Positions 15,201 to 30,200 of a DNA stretch of 64,000 nucleotides are shown here, in pieces (within the stretch, counting starts at the first letter, position 1; every line of letters begins with the position of its first letter). Location: NCBI GenBank assembly GCA_013397455.1, contig VYZB01000237.1, positions 1,036,722-1,100,721 on the forward strand, given 5' to 3'. A program made the translations under genes and the position numbers. The notes under the pieces are model-generated. The model made no database searches. It was not told the origin of the DNA and saw only the letters and a list, made by a program, of their open reading frames with translations. The stretch is from Crotophaga sulcirostris (Eukaryota; Chordata; Aves; Cuculiformes; Crotophagidae).

Positions 15201-18200
15201 TACTGGTCAATCATGTAAATCTGATTATAAGTCACTTCATCTGTTTGAAGCTGTTATCATTCCCAGGGTTAGTGGGGTTTTTTTTTGGTGGGTTTTCTCC
15301 CCCCCCCCCTTTTTTTTTTGAGGGAGGGAGCTAATTTAAATTGAGCAACGTGACTTTAAAACTACAGGCTGAGTAGCATTTGCTGCTGCTGCTAAGGCAG
15401 CTATCTATTTATGGAGTCATACAAAAAGCACACAGCCCAAATAAACTGCCTGAATTCTCACTGCAGGGCTGTAAGCACAAGCCGTTTTCTTAGATTTCAA
15501 TAAAAATCTCCTTTTTTTCTGACCTGCAACCCACTCTTTATAAATTAATTTTTATAAATGTCTGTACTGTTCAGAACACTTCGAGGTCAGACTTACCTTT
15601 CCCATTCTTCCTTATCTGTCACTGTATTTGGCTAGAAATCCAATTTGCTGGATTTATGGATTAGCTATTGAAGAAACATACAGAACATACCTGGTAGCTA
15701 GTGACTCCCTCAATGCATATTTCAAAGTGTATTAATTATAAAAGATAGAGAGAGGTGAGGCTACACTATGTGTTAATATTTCAAACCTCCTTTTTAGCAG
15801 TAATATATTAGCAACCACAAATCTCGGGGAGCAACCAAGCTGTTGTCAAGATATTTTATTAAAGAATAAATCTACCGCAATTTACATTTAAACCCAAGCC
15901 AAAACCAGAGAAGCAGAATAAGTGGTTTTTTTCATTCTCACTCCTTGGTAACATTTCTATGGTGATTTTTTAACAATAAGCTTATATATTGATAGTGAAA
16001 AGCTACCTACTTACATCAGATACACTGCTCCATTCTTAATAGTTTGTTTTGTGTTTCAGATATAATTCCTGCCCTAAGCATGATGATTGCCTGGGAGTAA
16101 ATCAAATACTTCTGTTTTCCTTCATTTGCAGCAGCAAGAATGAGGGCACTGTGAAATGGTTTGAGGCAGTCTAAAAGAACTGAGTGGGAGCTGCAGGAGC
16201 AGATGGCACACTTGATCGTTCCTTCATAGCCCGTTGAGAAATTGTTTGAGCAGCAAGAATTCTTGGATCCTTACCGAAGAACACTCCTCACAAGGACCAT
16301 CTGATCTTTTTCCATACTAGCTGGAAGGGAAGCTAGTTTAATCCTACCTAACCAGCAGTCTGTACTGCTGTAAAGCAGAGGTGAAAGACAACAAAACAAA
16401 ATTAGTCTTGTTGAAGACAATGAAAGTTTTGTTCTTCACTGTGGCGGGCCATGGATTTTATCCCTTGTCTTACATTACTAACAAGATAGCATTAACTGGA
16501 GAATCCTACTACCCCTGCAGAGAGTAAAAAGAGAAAACTCTGGCAATCCCTCTCCAACAGGTATAACGTTGTGGTTCCACCCTGAGCCACCTGTGGTTGG
16601 GACCAGCACTCTCTGAAGTGCCTAAATTTCAGTCCTGCTTTATAAACATCATACCATACAGTACCTGCTTGAAGTTGCCACTTCGCCTCTGCTCCCAGTC
16701 CATCATGTCATGGAAAATGGGAATCATTACATTCCTCAGGTCTGGCTGAGGGATCAAGGTCACTTCCAGGAAAGGGCCAATCAATGCTGGAATAAAGTGA
16801 AGCTTGTGTTCCCCTAAAATGAAAATGGACATGAACTTGAACGTGAACTGAGTGTCCTGTGAGCTATCAAGCAGTCTAATACTATGTGATGAACTATAAA
16901 ATAGCACTCTAAATATCTATAGACTTTTTAGCTCATGTCCATCAGAGCATGGGCTATTTCTTAAGCCCAAAAGGTGCAGAGTAAAGCTGTAAAAAACAGA
17001 AGAATATAAGGCCAACATAATGTACGAAATTTTATTATGCAATACTGAATGCAGAAGTGGCAGTGGGTTATCTGTATCCCAAGTTAGTCTTCCAGAAGAA
17101 CAGAGACACAGCACACTCCGGGCATTTCACTTACTTTTGAAAAGTTTGGTTTCTAAGCTCTGTATTCTTTTGTTTACGAATGGTTAACTGTCTGATATTC
17201 CATGCTCATCAAAAAAGTAAGTTCTTTGTTTTTTACCTATCTTTAGTTTTCTGTGTACAGAAGTGGAAGTATATATTTTGACTGCAGAAAAGAGAAAATG
17301 TGACTCAGTTGTTCTGAAAACTCACTTTAAAAATCACTGCTAAACCATCCTCTATTAACTCACCATATTCTATTTAGCAGAAACTATAAAACTAAGCTCT
17401 TGTCAGGAAAGCTATAAGTGGCATACAATAAACACTGACCATTTAGTTTCATTCTTCCAGAAATGAGACTTCTGATAACCTCAGAATAGGGGGATTACGA
17501 ATCAGGATGTACTGACTTTCCAAGCTGGCAATTAATTCCCATCCCAGTCTAACTCCAGATATTCCAGTGGGCAGTCGTCCCTTCCTGCTACTGTTTGGTG
17601 TCTGTCTAAAGGAAAGTCTGAATTCCCTTTGCTGTAAACATCCTGGGATGCATATCCATATGCAATCAAGGAGACTTTACAAGAAGCAAAGTTTATGATG
17701 AATTTTACTGCTAAGTGAACTGCAAAATAACAATTACATGAAATGTCCTGACTACAGTATTTAATTGGACACATTACCAGATGAACTCCATGTTGTAACC
17801 TCATAGAACTCTTCCCTATTGAAAGCCATCATGATTCCAAGCTTGCCCACACACTGGGTTCCCACTCAGCAGGGAACAACATGAGTGGGGAGATGATGTA
17901 CATTAAGGTCTTATCCTGGCATTCAGGAAGGAGATGGGAACCAGGAGCGGATCCTTGACATATCAGTTTAGAAAAACCTATCATGTAGGCAAATAATTTA
18001 GATGCCTTAAAGCACATTAGAAATACTGAATATCATAAATAAATAAAGTATGCTGCACAATAATTGTTAACAAGATATTAATAAGCAAGTTATTTCTTAT
18101 TTTGAACATTTCTGTTTCTATTACAGTACAGACTGATCAGAAAGACCTTTTTTTTACAACTACATATCTTGCTGGGGAAAAGATTTATAGAATTGAGGTG

Positions 18201-21200
18201 ACAGTATCTCAGTAACCACCCATAGTTTTCATATCTTTAATGAGCCCTCTAATGAAGTGAACTTTCAAATAATTGAAATATAAATATGACAAATACAGCA
18301 TCCAAATCTTCTGCTCAGTTTTGATTTTCTTCTCAAACAACAGTTAATTCCATTTCACTGAGGCTTATTCTTTCAAACCGTTTGCAGTTATTGTTTATAA
18401 ATATAAAAATGTTCCTAAGTTTACATCCAAGCATATATTTTTCTCTTGTTGTCCAATGTGTCATTTATACATCAGTCACTGATTTGTTTATGCCTTTATA
18501 TTTTAGTGCAACTAGGGCTTAGGGGATGCTTTGATGCAAATACAGCATCTCAAGAGAGCTTCAGAATTAAGATATATGCTTGTTTCTTAAACCGTTTGGT
18601 AAGAGAACTAAGATTGTGAACAAAAGTATATTTCCAGGCGTAATAATTCTGCCCCAAAAGAGTGGTACTTTCCTTCTAATTTTCTCTAATGATATTCTGT
18701 CAGCTGTTTTTGGAGAAAAAGGGGTAGAAAAGATACAGTATCAAGGCTTAAAAAGCTGTGTTTAGCTATAAAGAAGGAAACTACAGATGACTAAGGTTTT
18801 CCTAAAACTTTAATTGACTTCATGCACACTTAATTAACCCCTCCGCTATCACTGGCAAGTGTATTTAATAGGTGAAGAATTGTTCATTTTATGAGCTACT
18901 GATAATCTGTTTAATTACTTACCTAAATTTTGCCACATGCTGAAGATTTCACATCCCATTGTTACCCGCATGTCACCATACCTGTAACATATTAAAAAAT
19001 AAAGCAAAACAGTGAAAGATCATTTAAGAAAATTGAGTTCATATGTCATTCTGTGACACTGTCAAATAAAATGTCTCATTTGTACTCCATAAAAAAATAC
19101 TTTAAAAGTGATGAATTTTTCCAAGTTTTTGCTCTTCCCATTGTACCCAGTTAAAATTGGATTCTTAAACCCAGGTTTATTCGCAATATTGTCCAAAGTA
19201 TCAATTCTTTCTAAATGCTAAACATAAGTAATATAAGCATAAAGGAAAAGCTATTTCTCCAGTAATACAATGTAGTTCTTGTTTGGCTCTAGCTTAAAGA
19301 AATACAATTCATTCATACAGACAACAGTAGATTGCCCAGCAGAAACACCTGAACCGACTGAATGAACCAGAAATTAGCGTTGGCACTGCTACAATTGTGT
19401 TCCCAACATCTGAACTAATTCAGGCACTTCTATGAAAACCGCTCTCTGCCCCAAAGCCCTGTACAAAGCACCAGAACCAATTCTCATTCTAGTCAGTAGA
19501 AGTACTGTTACCATTATCTTTCTGGTAGGCCTTTTTGAAACCTTCCATATCTTGCATTTTGAGAAGTGTTTGATCTATTGCAGTTTTCTAGAAGCTGTCA
19601 GCAGTACTTACTTTTCTAAAACCTTTTTCTTCTTGGAAGGTGTGAACATCTCCAGTTGCAGACATAACTGGTTTATAAAAATGACAGCAAGAAAAAAGTA
19701 GGAATCCCATATCTACAATAAGCATATGGCATTTGGTTATTTCAATTTTTCAGTATTACCATTTTATGACCACTCAAGTTGCAAATTTTCAAATCACATC
19801 ACTTGTTTCAGTCTCAACTAACAAATTACTCAAACTAAATTTCTCTGCACCCAAGTATACTTTTCACCAACCCAAAAATGTTCACCAAAAATACATCTAT
19901 TTTACATATTCTACATCTCTTAAATGTAAAGGTTTTGCAGTTGCAGATAATTTTTTTTTCACCTCCTTGAACCATAAAACCTTATCTTCTAATTTGGAAA
20001 CATGTTTTGGTACATTTAAATAGAAGACTGCAAATAAGTCCAAAACCCCCAAAATTCTGGTATCTCAAAAGCTATCATATAACAGAACTGTCTTTCTCTT
20101 GCTTGACCTACTTTATAATATCATTTGCAAGTCTCACTGCAGGTTTACTGGACAGAACTGAAGCCAGGTGTTAGTAACATATCGCAAATATACAGATGTT
20201 TTGTGCACATGCATTATGAATCAGATGTTGAATCTTCTACTGAGACAATTTAAAGATTAATTTAAATGTAAAGTTTAAGTACATTAAAATATTAATTATT
20301 ATAACCCAGTTATAGATGCACCGTGGTGTGAAGAATAAGGAAGTGTAGGGGGAGCCCTATTCCAGACACTGCAGTTCTGCAGGATAGTAATAACACTGCT
20401 AAGTTTAAGGAACATAGATGCCTTGTCTACAGGCAATTCTTTTATCAGTTTACCCTCTGAACTTGTGGAACTTTTATAAAGGATAGGCTTCCTCGTGTCC
20501 ACTTATGTGGAGTAGATAAATCTGCATTCCCTCCATTTTCTCTGACAGGAATCTGAACTTTCAGAGAAGCATTCACAACTCTGCCAGAAGTCAACAGAAG
20601 ATCATGGTCTTCTCTAGTAAGGAAATTCTGCACTTCTTATAATGAAGCAATTGGACTAATATCTCCTGGATGAGCAGAATATTTGTTCAGGTTTCCATGG
20701 GAATGGGTCTTCTCAGACACATTCCTAGGTTTTCTCCTAAAAACATCATTCTGTAATTCACAGTTTATCATAGGTGCCATATCTCACTATAGGAGATATT
20801 CACTAACTTCTTGAACTACATTCAGCATGCAGTGTCATAATTTTCTAATTTTAATTACACAGCACATCAATTGGTCTTGAGAGAAATTACAGAAATGCAA
20901 ACCCATATTTTTGATACATTGACATAGATTAAAAAATGGAATAATTTTACTTTTGGTGGTAACTCCAAAATAACAGACAAAAAAAAAGATTAGCTTCTAT
21001 AATCCAAAAAAATTGCTACGCAAAAAATCCTGAATAAGTAGGTTAACATAGAGGATGAAGTAATAACATGAAAAATAAGAAGAAATTTTAAAAACCCCAA
21101 CAGCCCTCTTGATTTTTAAGACTGTCCTGTACTTAAGAAAAAAATTAATCTCTAGGCACTCAAAATTGCTGATTTAGTATATGTTCCAGCTGCTTAGATG

Positions 21201-24200
21201 CTGAAGCTAAGTTTAATAACAAACAATCAAGCCACGGGATGATGTAGCAGCTATTGCATCTATCTTAAGTTAGAGGCATTTACTGTACCTTGTAATCAAA
21301 GTTTTCATTTAAGAAGTTTTTACGAAGGGCATCCGAAAGGTACAAGACTGTAGTAATGATCACACTGGGAAGAAAAGAATGAAAAACACAGTAGTTTTCA
21401 TTAAGTGGAAATTCATATTTACACTTAAAGCCAAACAATTTCCCAATGAAGAAATAGATGTAGCATGTACAGTGGCATTAAATACTACATTTTAAATACA
21501 TACAAATATCTGACTACTAACAGTTCCCATTGACAGAAAATATGCACATTAAGGAAACAAATAATAAAAATAGGTGTGATGTAAGAATGCGTGCTGAAAA
21601 TAGATGCTCTGTATAGAAGAATATAATGGATCAAATTCTGTCCTGTAAATAATGCTGATGTCGCATTTAATTCAAACTTTGTCCTATTAGTACAAATATA
21701 TATGATTGTGCAATTTGTTTTCAGCTTTCTTGGTACTGAAAATATGTGCACATAGATTATAAATATCAAATATCTAGTAATTACCAACATACGATATTGA
21801 CAGCTCTATGGACAAAGAGTCATTTTAATGACAACAGATAAATGTAAAACTGCATGAGCTCTGTGAGAAAGACCTGCATCTCAAAATGTCTATTCTGCAT
21901 ATTGCAAACAGTCATTTGTTGCCCTACACCTGCCTGAACGAAATTAGTCTATCTTAGATAAGTATATATGCTAAATATATATGACCAAAATCTTTTCACA
22001 GCAGTTGTCACCAGGGGTCAATGGTACGCTTGTTCATTGTAGCAACAAAGTTTGGTAACCTACAGATACAGAATATCCTTGAAGATTATTTAAATATAAA
22101 TTTCTGTGATTCAACCCTTAAGCTAAGCTCCACAGCATTTGTGTCTAGCAACATATTTGGTCAAATGAAAAATCCATATAAACCATTAAATTCCTTTTGA
22201 AAGTAGTCAGTATTTGATGCTTATGGGGGAAGAAAAAAGGTAAACATAGAATGATCTTTTTGCTGTTCATGTATTTTACAATAATCAACTGTTAAAAGAC
22301 CTTCTGAGAAAAGGTTATACCTACGCATTTTATTTAATTACCATCTATCTACTGTTAATACATCTACTACTTCCTTCAATGTGGTTCTCGACCTGTATGC
22401 TCTTACAATGCTAATATTAATTTCCTTTTCCATACTCTGAACTTAATTTTTACTACTTTTGCAATGCACTCAAGGCAAAATGTTTTATTACATATAATAT
22501 CAGCAATATATGTATTGTAAGGGTATAATATTTTTCATCTTAACAGCACTGAAGAATTATATGTTAACCAACTTACCTAGGAGATAAATTACATTTTTCT
22601 TCTGACACTTTTGAAAGATTTCAAGTTTATAAACACAAAATAGCTATGTATCATTTAGCTTATTGCTAGTTCAAATGTTTGCTTGCATTTCTCTGCTTTT
22701 AAAATTACTGTCCCTGCCAAACTTTACCTTCTGGTTTGATGTGTCTAACACCTGTAACAGCCAAGTCTGAGACTGTTTTTAGAACTCTGCTTGAGTCTCA
22801 AGTTTCATTCATTCCTAGTTCCATTGCTCACATGTCATTTCCATACATATTATTTTCTCCACAGTCATATTGTAGCTTTTCTATCCAAGTAGTATTCCAT
22901 GTTTAGCACTCAGCTGTCTAGTTTACCCCACTTTTACCCCAACGGAGAGTTACAGCGTGTGTACAGCACTCCCTGTTGCAGCATGGAAGACAAAGTGAAG
23001 CGTTAACAAACTGTAATATAAGCAAAGTTAAGAATCAAAGCATGGATAAGAAAGAAGAGTCCTGTCATTCTTGTCACTGTGCATGATTTAATTTACAGTC
23101 CATATGTTTCACAAAATGGAAATAGTTTGCATATTTCAGGAATATGTTCTGATAGAAAAGGTCACTCCATTAGAACTACTGCTATGTAACATTTCAATCT
23201 AAGTCCAAAGCAATAAAAATCTGAAAAATTGTATGCAAGATAAAATTCCAGATGATCTGCAACCATATTGCCAAGTTTACATTAGATAGTTCTATTTATG
23301 TCTGAGACAATTCCTTTCTTGCACATTCCTTCCATGGCAGGTGAAATTGAAGAGAAAGATCTGTTTCAAGTCTTATGAGAAGAAAATTAGACTAGAAACA
23401 TTAAATGCAGTTTTTAAAAGATTTTCTTTCAGAATCTTCCTGACATAATACAAAAACTGCAATCAAAGTATTCCTTGCTATAGGCAACATAGGTCAGTTT
23501 TGATTTATTTAGCAAGACAAATATATGATATGGATTAGTTGATAAAATATGGATCTGTAGAGTGAGAGTGTATATGTTGTAGATAAAAAAACTTCAAAAC
23601 TGAACTTAGAAAGATGAAGTCATTGTCTTTGACCCACAGACTGTTATTCTGAATTCACAGGAGAAACTGAAGTCAAGTATGACGGAAAACACTGGAGGTT
23701 CTCTTTATAATGTAGGTTCTATTAAAAAAAAGCAAAAATTCACAAAGCAGAGACAGCAGCCAAAGGACAGATGGACAGCTGCCTGATCTGGTACAATATT
23801 CATATTCCAAGTTGCTTCCCAGCCAACCATTTCAAAACAACAACAACAACAATATTTATTTAAAATCCATTTGAGTATCAAACTAGAAAACATTGAGTTT
23901 GTGACAAGACTTGATTTTCATCCTCTTACCACCTGCCAGAAATTTGTTCAGAATCACTGACTGTTTTACAGGAGAAAAACCTCTGCTTTTAGCTACTAAA
24001 TTAAGTCTGGGCTCATACACAGAATGCTAACCCAAGGTTCAGTCAGGGGATTTTTGACAGAATGGCTTTTCCATCAAATTTTCACAGCAAACCCTTCTGC
24101 AATAACCTGTTTGAAAAATCCAAAGCAGCCCCCAGAAGTTCAGCAACTGGTTTGTTGCCTGGACTGTGCTCTGGCAACCTAGCTTTTGCCTTGGCAGCCA

Positions 24201-27200
24201 GTGGTAGAAAATAAAAGCTTTCTTTTTCCATTCTGGCATGGGACAAATATATAACATTAGCTTCTTGTGTCATCCTTTGCTATTTCAGAGTGAAATCTTC
24301 CCAAGCACAGAGGTGTCTGTACAGAAAAAAAGTTGCTTGCATATTTCATAAATAAATGAAATAAACCTAGATCAACATATCTGTATGCATCTATTGTTAC
24401 ACACGTATAAACTTATTAATACATGCATACCTATGCACATATATATGCTTTTTGTGAGAGACTGAATGTCACATTCAGTTGTTAGTAGCATTTTGTATTA
24501 CATAAAAGCAAGAATGTTGTTAGCAACACTATTACATAAAAGCAAGAATTTTTGTTCATTGTAGGAGTTTCAGACTCCCACACCATGGGAGCTAACAGGA
24601 CTCTTCAAAGCATCCATAATGATGAAACTAATGCTAATTTGATGTCTTCCTTTACTGTGTATTCTGTTCAAGTTACTTTAAAAAAAAATATCTTTCAGTC
24701 ATTACTGAATTAAATAACCAAAAGGATTTGCTGTTTAAAATCCCTATGCCCAACTGTCAGTAGATACATTTGGAATTTCAGTATAAGCAACATGCTATGG
24801 TAAATCTTACTTTACAGATATTTTAGTATAAATAATAATATTCACACATCCGTTTTGTATGCTTATAAAATTCAAGTAGAGAATTGTATGATCTAGCACC
24901 TCTATCATTCAACAAAATGCTGAAAGGCTATGCATAGTTAATCATACAGGGTTCTCTAAAATTAAAGCTTCTTGCATACTGAGCAGTGGAAAATTAGTTC
25001 ATTGTTCAATAATACATAGACACAGTATGTTATAAACATCAAGCAAGTAATAGAAATCACTTTACTTGCTCAGCAAGTAATAGAAAGTCACTTTGCTCTC
25101 CAACAGCCTCCTCAATTGTTAATGAAATATGACGTACCTGGAGTTCAGCTGAGCCTGTTAAATGCTCTCAAAAGATGCCAGTCAATTAAAGCATTAGATA
25201 AGTGATTCTTTTCCTAAACTTAGGGTAATTTAAGCAAGTGACCATCACACAGTGACTTCCAGTTGAGAGAGATATTATGAAGGTGTTATCCAGAAGCTTC
25301 AGTTTAAGTCTGGCATATTTTATTATAGAATTTTGGATTCCTCTCTGGTGCTAGGCAACTGACTTAGATATCTTCTTATATTATGGCTTTAAATTGGAAG
25401 GCAGAAGATTAGACATTAGGAAGAAATGAGAAACCCGGAAGTGTTCAAGGCCAGGTTGGATGGATCCCTGAGCAGCCTGATATAGTGGGAGATGTCCCCA
25501 CCCATGGCAGGAAGGTTGGAAATAGATGATCTCTAAGGTCTCTTCCAACCCAAACCATTCTATGATTCTATGATTTTATGCGGTGTTAATTTGCAGTTAC
25601 AAATAGAAGCTTTACGTAGAGGGCCAGCAAGCTAGCTTACTACCTGATGGAGAAATTAAGTCTATCCCTATAATGAAAGACATTAAAACTATATTTGCCA
25701 TAGCATACCCCAAACCATACTTTGTCACTCAGAAGTAACATCCCTATTAGAAATATTAGATAACCATTCAGACAACCATTCACCTCTGCTGAATGTATGC
25801 TGATCAGCTCTACTACAGATATTATGCAGTTTTAAACAAGAGTGAATTTCTGTCGCACTGCTCAGCTGCTAGAAGTTAATAAACTTTAAAGATTTCTTTT
25901 CTATGTTGTTCTCCTTCCCTCACAGAGCACAATTCAACGAAGATCTATTTCTCTGCCTTAGTGCCAAGTCTGCCTTTTTAAATGCTACCTTATTTCTCAA
26001 ATTTTGCAAGTCACTTGGTAGTTTTATAATGTTAGCCATTAATACTTCTTCATGTTGGGTATCTGGACATTCAGAATTATAAATTACACAGACATTCAGA
26101 ATTATAAATTACACATGCGTCATCATGGAATCTCAATTTCTGAGTAGTTACAGATTTGTCTTCTGAAGGTCACAGTATCTTCTGGGTTTTTTTATGCCAG
26201 ACAGATTCCAAATATAAGATACTACATAATTAGTGAAAACACTGCAACAAGAAAGAAAGAAGTAGAATAGAATCATAGAATGATTTGGGCTGGAAGAAAC
26301 GCCAAAGATCAACTAGTTTCAACTGTCCTGCCATGGGCAGGGACACCTCCCACTAGACCAGGCAAAAATCTAGAAGTCCTATTTATAGCCAGAAGAAGTA
26401 GCACTATTTTTATATCTAAATATTCTATATTGAAAGAATTATGGCATTTTATGACCTAAAAATCTTTCATGTAATTGAAGTTCTGCACATATAAATAAGA
26501 GAAAAAAATTATCCCCAAAAAAATAAATATTACTTTATTATATCCATGCTAGGACTCATTTCTTCCCTAGGCTCAAACAGGTTAAATCTCTCTTCCTGTA
26601 AATACCAGACAGTTTGAATTTTTGTATCACTCTAGGGAGAGAAGACAGAAAAGACAGTGCTGCTGGTGATGTGACTGCAGTGATGGGTGAAACTCCCCAG
26701 ACACGCACTCCCTTCAAGTTAGCTACCATTTCCAGGGCTGAAGAGCAGCCAGCCAAGAAGGCGTCCATCTGACCCAGGAAACATGACAGTCATTTTATTC
26801 CTGGGAAGCAGGAGTTAGAAAAGATCCAGACTGTTAATGAACTATTTGCTTACGCTCTTAAAAAGGTGGACTAGACATTCCGGATTTTCCTTTTAGACAT
26901 GAACAGAGGTGCGAGGACTTCAGGAAGTTTCGCCTTCAATCCTGAAGAATCTCAGATCATTGGAAATGCTCTGTCGCATCAAGTGAAACTCAATAAGAAT
27001 AGCTCCCAGTGGTTTCTGTCTGTGGTGCAGGCAGTGCCCTAATTTCTCATTCTCCCTCTAGGCTCTTCCCTTTGCCCTTAAAGATTTTGGGTTGGGATAA
27101 TTTTAGCAAAGGTGCTACTCTATGGCTCTGTGATTTTGAACACTCAGAGGAAGCTGAAGGAACGCAGCCACTGCCATGGCAAGTGGGGGACACAAGTGAA

Positions 27201-30200
27201 AAGAAGCAGCTCCCATTCAGAAACACCTCCAGAAAAACTAGTGTTCTACAGCTGAGGAGAGAACCGAAGTGGATTCTCCTTCTTCTACCTCAAAATGGAA
27301 CAGAAACTAAGCCATAGATCTGTAACACAGAAATGATCACTCTTCCATTCACACCATACTTTTAAGTACACCTGGCCAACCCTCTGTTTCATAGCAAACC
27401 AGCATTTCCTCCACAAAGGAATTAATGACTAGCAAAGAAATTATTGAATGCTGAATTGATAAAGATGTGTTTGCATCCCATTTGCTGGCAGTAATGCTTA
27501 TGCAGTTGTGTGTTACTGGGTTCAGTTAGCTGATCTCATTGGCTTCTCATGGTCAATTCCCATCAGCAGTTTTTGTCAACTTCTGCTTATCTTCTTTGCC
27601 TGACAGAACTGGACATGGAGTCATCTCCCAGACAGTTAGAACCAACATGACATGGATTAATAAAAGATGTGTGCTGCTAACTGAAACATCGGTGCATGTA
27701 AATATTCCTTTTGCAGAACTTAGTATCATCATCTTTAGCATATCTGAACACCACCAGCCTGAGAAACACGTGCCAAGGACGTTCCTAAATCTTAGTTTTG
27801 CACTTGTCAGCTGTTGCAAAGCCATCTGCCAAGGCAGCTGTTTCTGGAATATATAACAATTTCTTAGATTATATATCTAGTCTAAAAGTTCCTACATTTT
27901 TTCCTTCTTTCCTGTTTTTCTCAATTTATTTCTTAAGCATGATTACCAGAAGCAGGCTGCATCAGCCACACTTTCTTTAATGTGACACACAAAACAAATT
28001 ATCATATCCATTCTTTGATTATTAATATTGGTTTTTGGTGGAATTCAACCTTGGCAGTATTAACAACACTAAGTCAGGTAATAAAAACGAGCAAAAAAAT
28101 GTTATTTTCTTCAAGCCATGACAAAGTTTGAACAAATACTATGATGCCTTCATATCCACACACACATAACCAATATACTTCATTAACACAAGCTTTGCCA
28201 AATTTAATTATAACAATAATATTTTTACTAGTAGTCTGTACAGCACCATGAATTTAAATTCTCCTTGGGAGTCAACAGGCACAACGCAGACTAAAATGCA
28301 ATTTTCATCAGGCATTGCAATATGTACCATGGAAGTTTAAGTCAATCCTAAATTAAAGATTCCTAGGTCTGCCCCACACAACCCCACTCCTCTGTTGACA
28401 CTGGTGTCTGTGTAATGTGTTGACTGTTCAGCTGGCTTACATGACCTAAAGCTTGTCCTACAAAAAAAGGGTAGTTGATGTTAGAGGTCAGATAAAATTC
28501 AATAGTTTCAGACCCATTGTAATGACTTCTCAGAAATGCTGGTTACTTGTTTCTCTAAAAGTAAGGTCAGAGTAAAGAATGAATAGCTCAAAGGTAGGTT
28601 GCATGTCAAGGTATCGCTAGGCAATGCTTAGAGCCCTGCATTAGTGTTGCCTGTGCTGTACCTCATTTCCTGGTTGGCAATTTTTAATTTATGATTTTTT
28701 TCTGACAAGCACTAAATTAACAAACATGCAAAAACACTGTTAATGATATTACAGCAGATAACTTCTTCTTGAGAGCAAACAGATCTTTACTAACTCAGCA
28801 CTTCAACAAACAGATTTGAAATGAAGTTCTGTTAAGACATGTCATTTGCTACTTGGAAAACAAAGCTGTTGATGCTTAGCATCTTCCTTCTGTAAAAGTG
28901 TTTCTGAGTTTCCAGTTACATGTGCTGACAAAATAGAAAGAGGTACAGATTATATTATGAATTTGTTGTGTAAAATTGGTTCAGAGATTTTAAATCTTAA
29001 ATTAAAAAAAATGAAAAACTGTAGCCAGTATTATAAGAGATACTTTGAATTTTTATTACATGCATCATGTAACATCCTACCCATATTTTTTATTAACATT
29101 AAAAATGCCTTACTTGTTTGCAACCAAACGCATCACTGTCCAGTCTTTTGGAAACATCTCTGGTCGTATTAGTATCCGAAATACAGTGAAAATCTGCAGC
29201 AGAAAATCCTTGGGAAGGAAAAAAAGCAGCCATATGACTTTGTTGCTTTAAAAACAGCGGCAAGCTCTAATAATATTTTAATCGGAGACAAAAAAATCAT
29301 TATAGGAGTAGCAGAATTGCTTTTATTTTCAACATAGATACACCTCTGAATATTTTTTCATTTATTTTGTTCCCCAAGAAAGCATCAAATAGTGAGGTAG
29401 TTCAACTTTCTTAAAAGGAGGAAAATAATTTAATGTGCCATTTGATTGACAGCAATGCATAAGAGAAATGTCAAAGATGCATTTGGTTTCCACCCATACA
29501 CTTCCACAAATGCGATCCTGAGAATAATTTGCAAATCAAAAAAGCACATCACAAACACTACAAGGTTCTGAATATCTCCTCAATCACACCATGTTTTCAT
29601 CACTTTCAGAATTTATTCTAAAAGTGGCATTATTTGGTGGGAAAGAGGGAGAGTGTAAGGACAATTGTATCATTGGGTTTGCAAAGACCAATGAATTCAG
29701 TAGCGATGCCCAGGCTCCTGAACTGTTATTGCAGCTGGCTGGCTGTATGCAGGTCACTTAACCATTCTGTCTTATTTGCTCAATCTATATAAATAGTGAA
29801 CACGTGTGAGCTACTGTGAATGTAGAAAGCGCTCCTTAAGAGATGTTAGCATTGTCATCTCCTATTTCATTTAACTCACTAATAAATAACTAAAGTAAGC
29901 TACTCCTCTCAGCATACGTTTTTTCAGATTATCTTTTCATAAATAAAACTATCAATAAGGATAATATTTCTAATGGTCCATCTTGACTGTGTATAGTACT
30001 GCCTGTACTACCAGTATTTTTTCAGTAAGCAAAATGGAGCTTTTGACACCATGAAGAGTATGAGCTAAGTGATATGTCTAACAGAATAAGTGTGGTACCT
30101 GACCTTGAAATGTTTTTTATTAATTCTGCCCACACCACTTGCAGAGAGTTAGCCCAAAACACAGATGAGAAGAACATACAACCAAAGGATACCAAATAAT

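Larger units (their letters stand above)
21365..29113 (-). other. DOCK4 intron, 7.7 kb
   Basis: Second-longest intron found. It holds two CR1 fragments in opposite orientations (about 25393-25580 and 26266-26365), an (AAC)n run near 23834-23850, and three short local duplications (24497-24549, 25042-25098, 26066-26115). No other gene was recognised. Confidence 0.9.

Noticed and set aside
27009..27317. Plus-strand 102-codon open frame
   Set aside because: No recognisable domain or codon pattern and no splice-linked context; its composition looks like chance openness in a slightly GC-richer intron patch.
27539..27856. Overlapping open frames on both strands (105 and 90 codons)
   Set aside because: Frames open on both strands without similarity suggest chance, not a gene.
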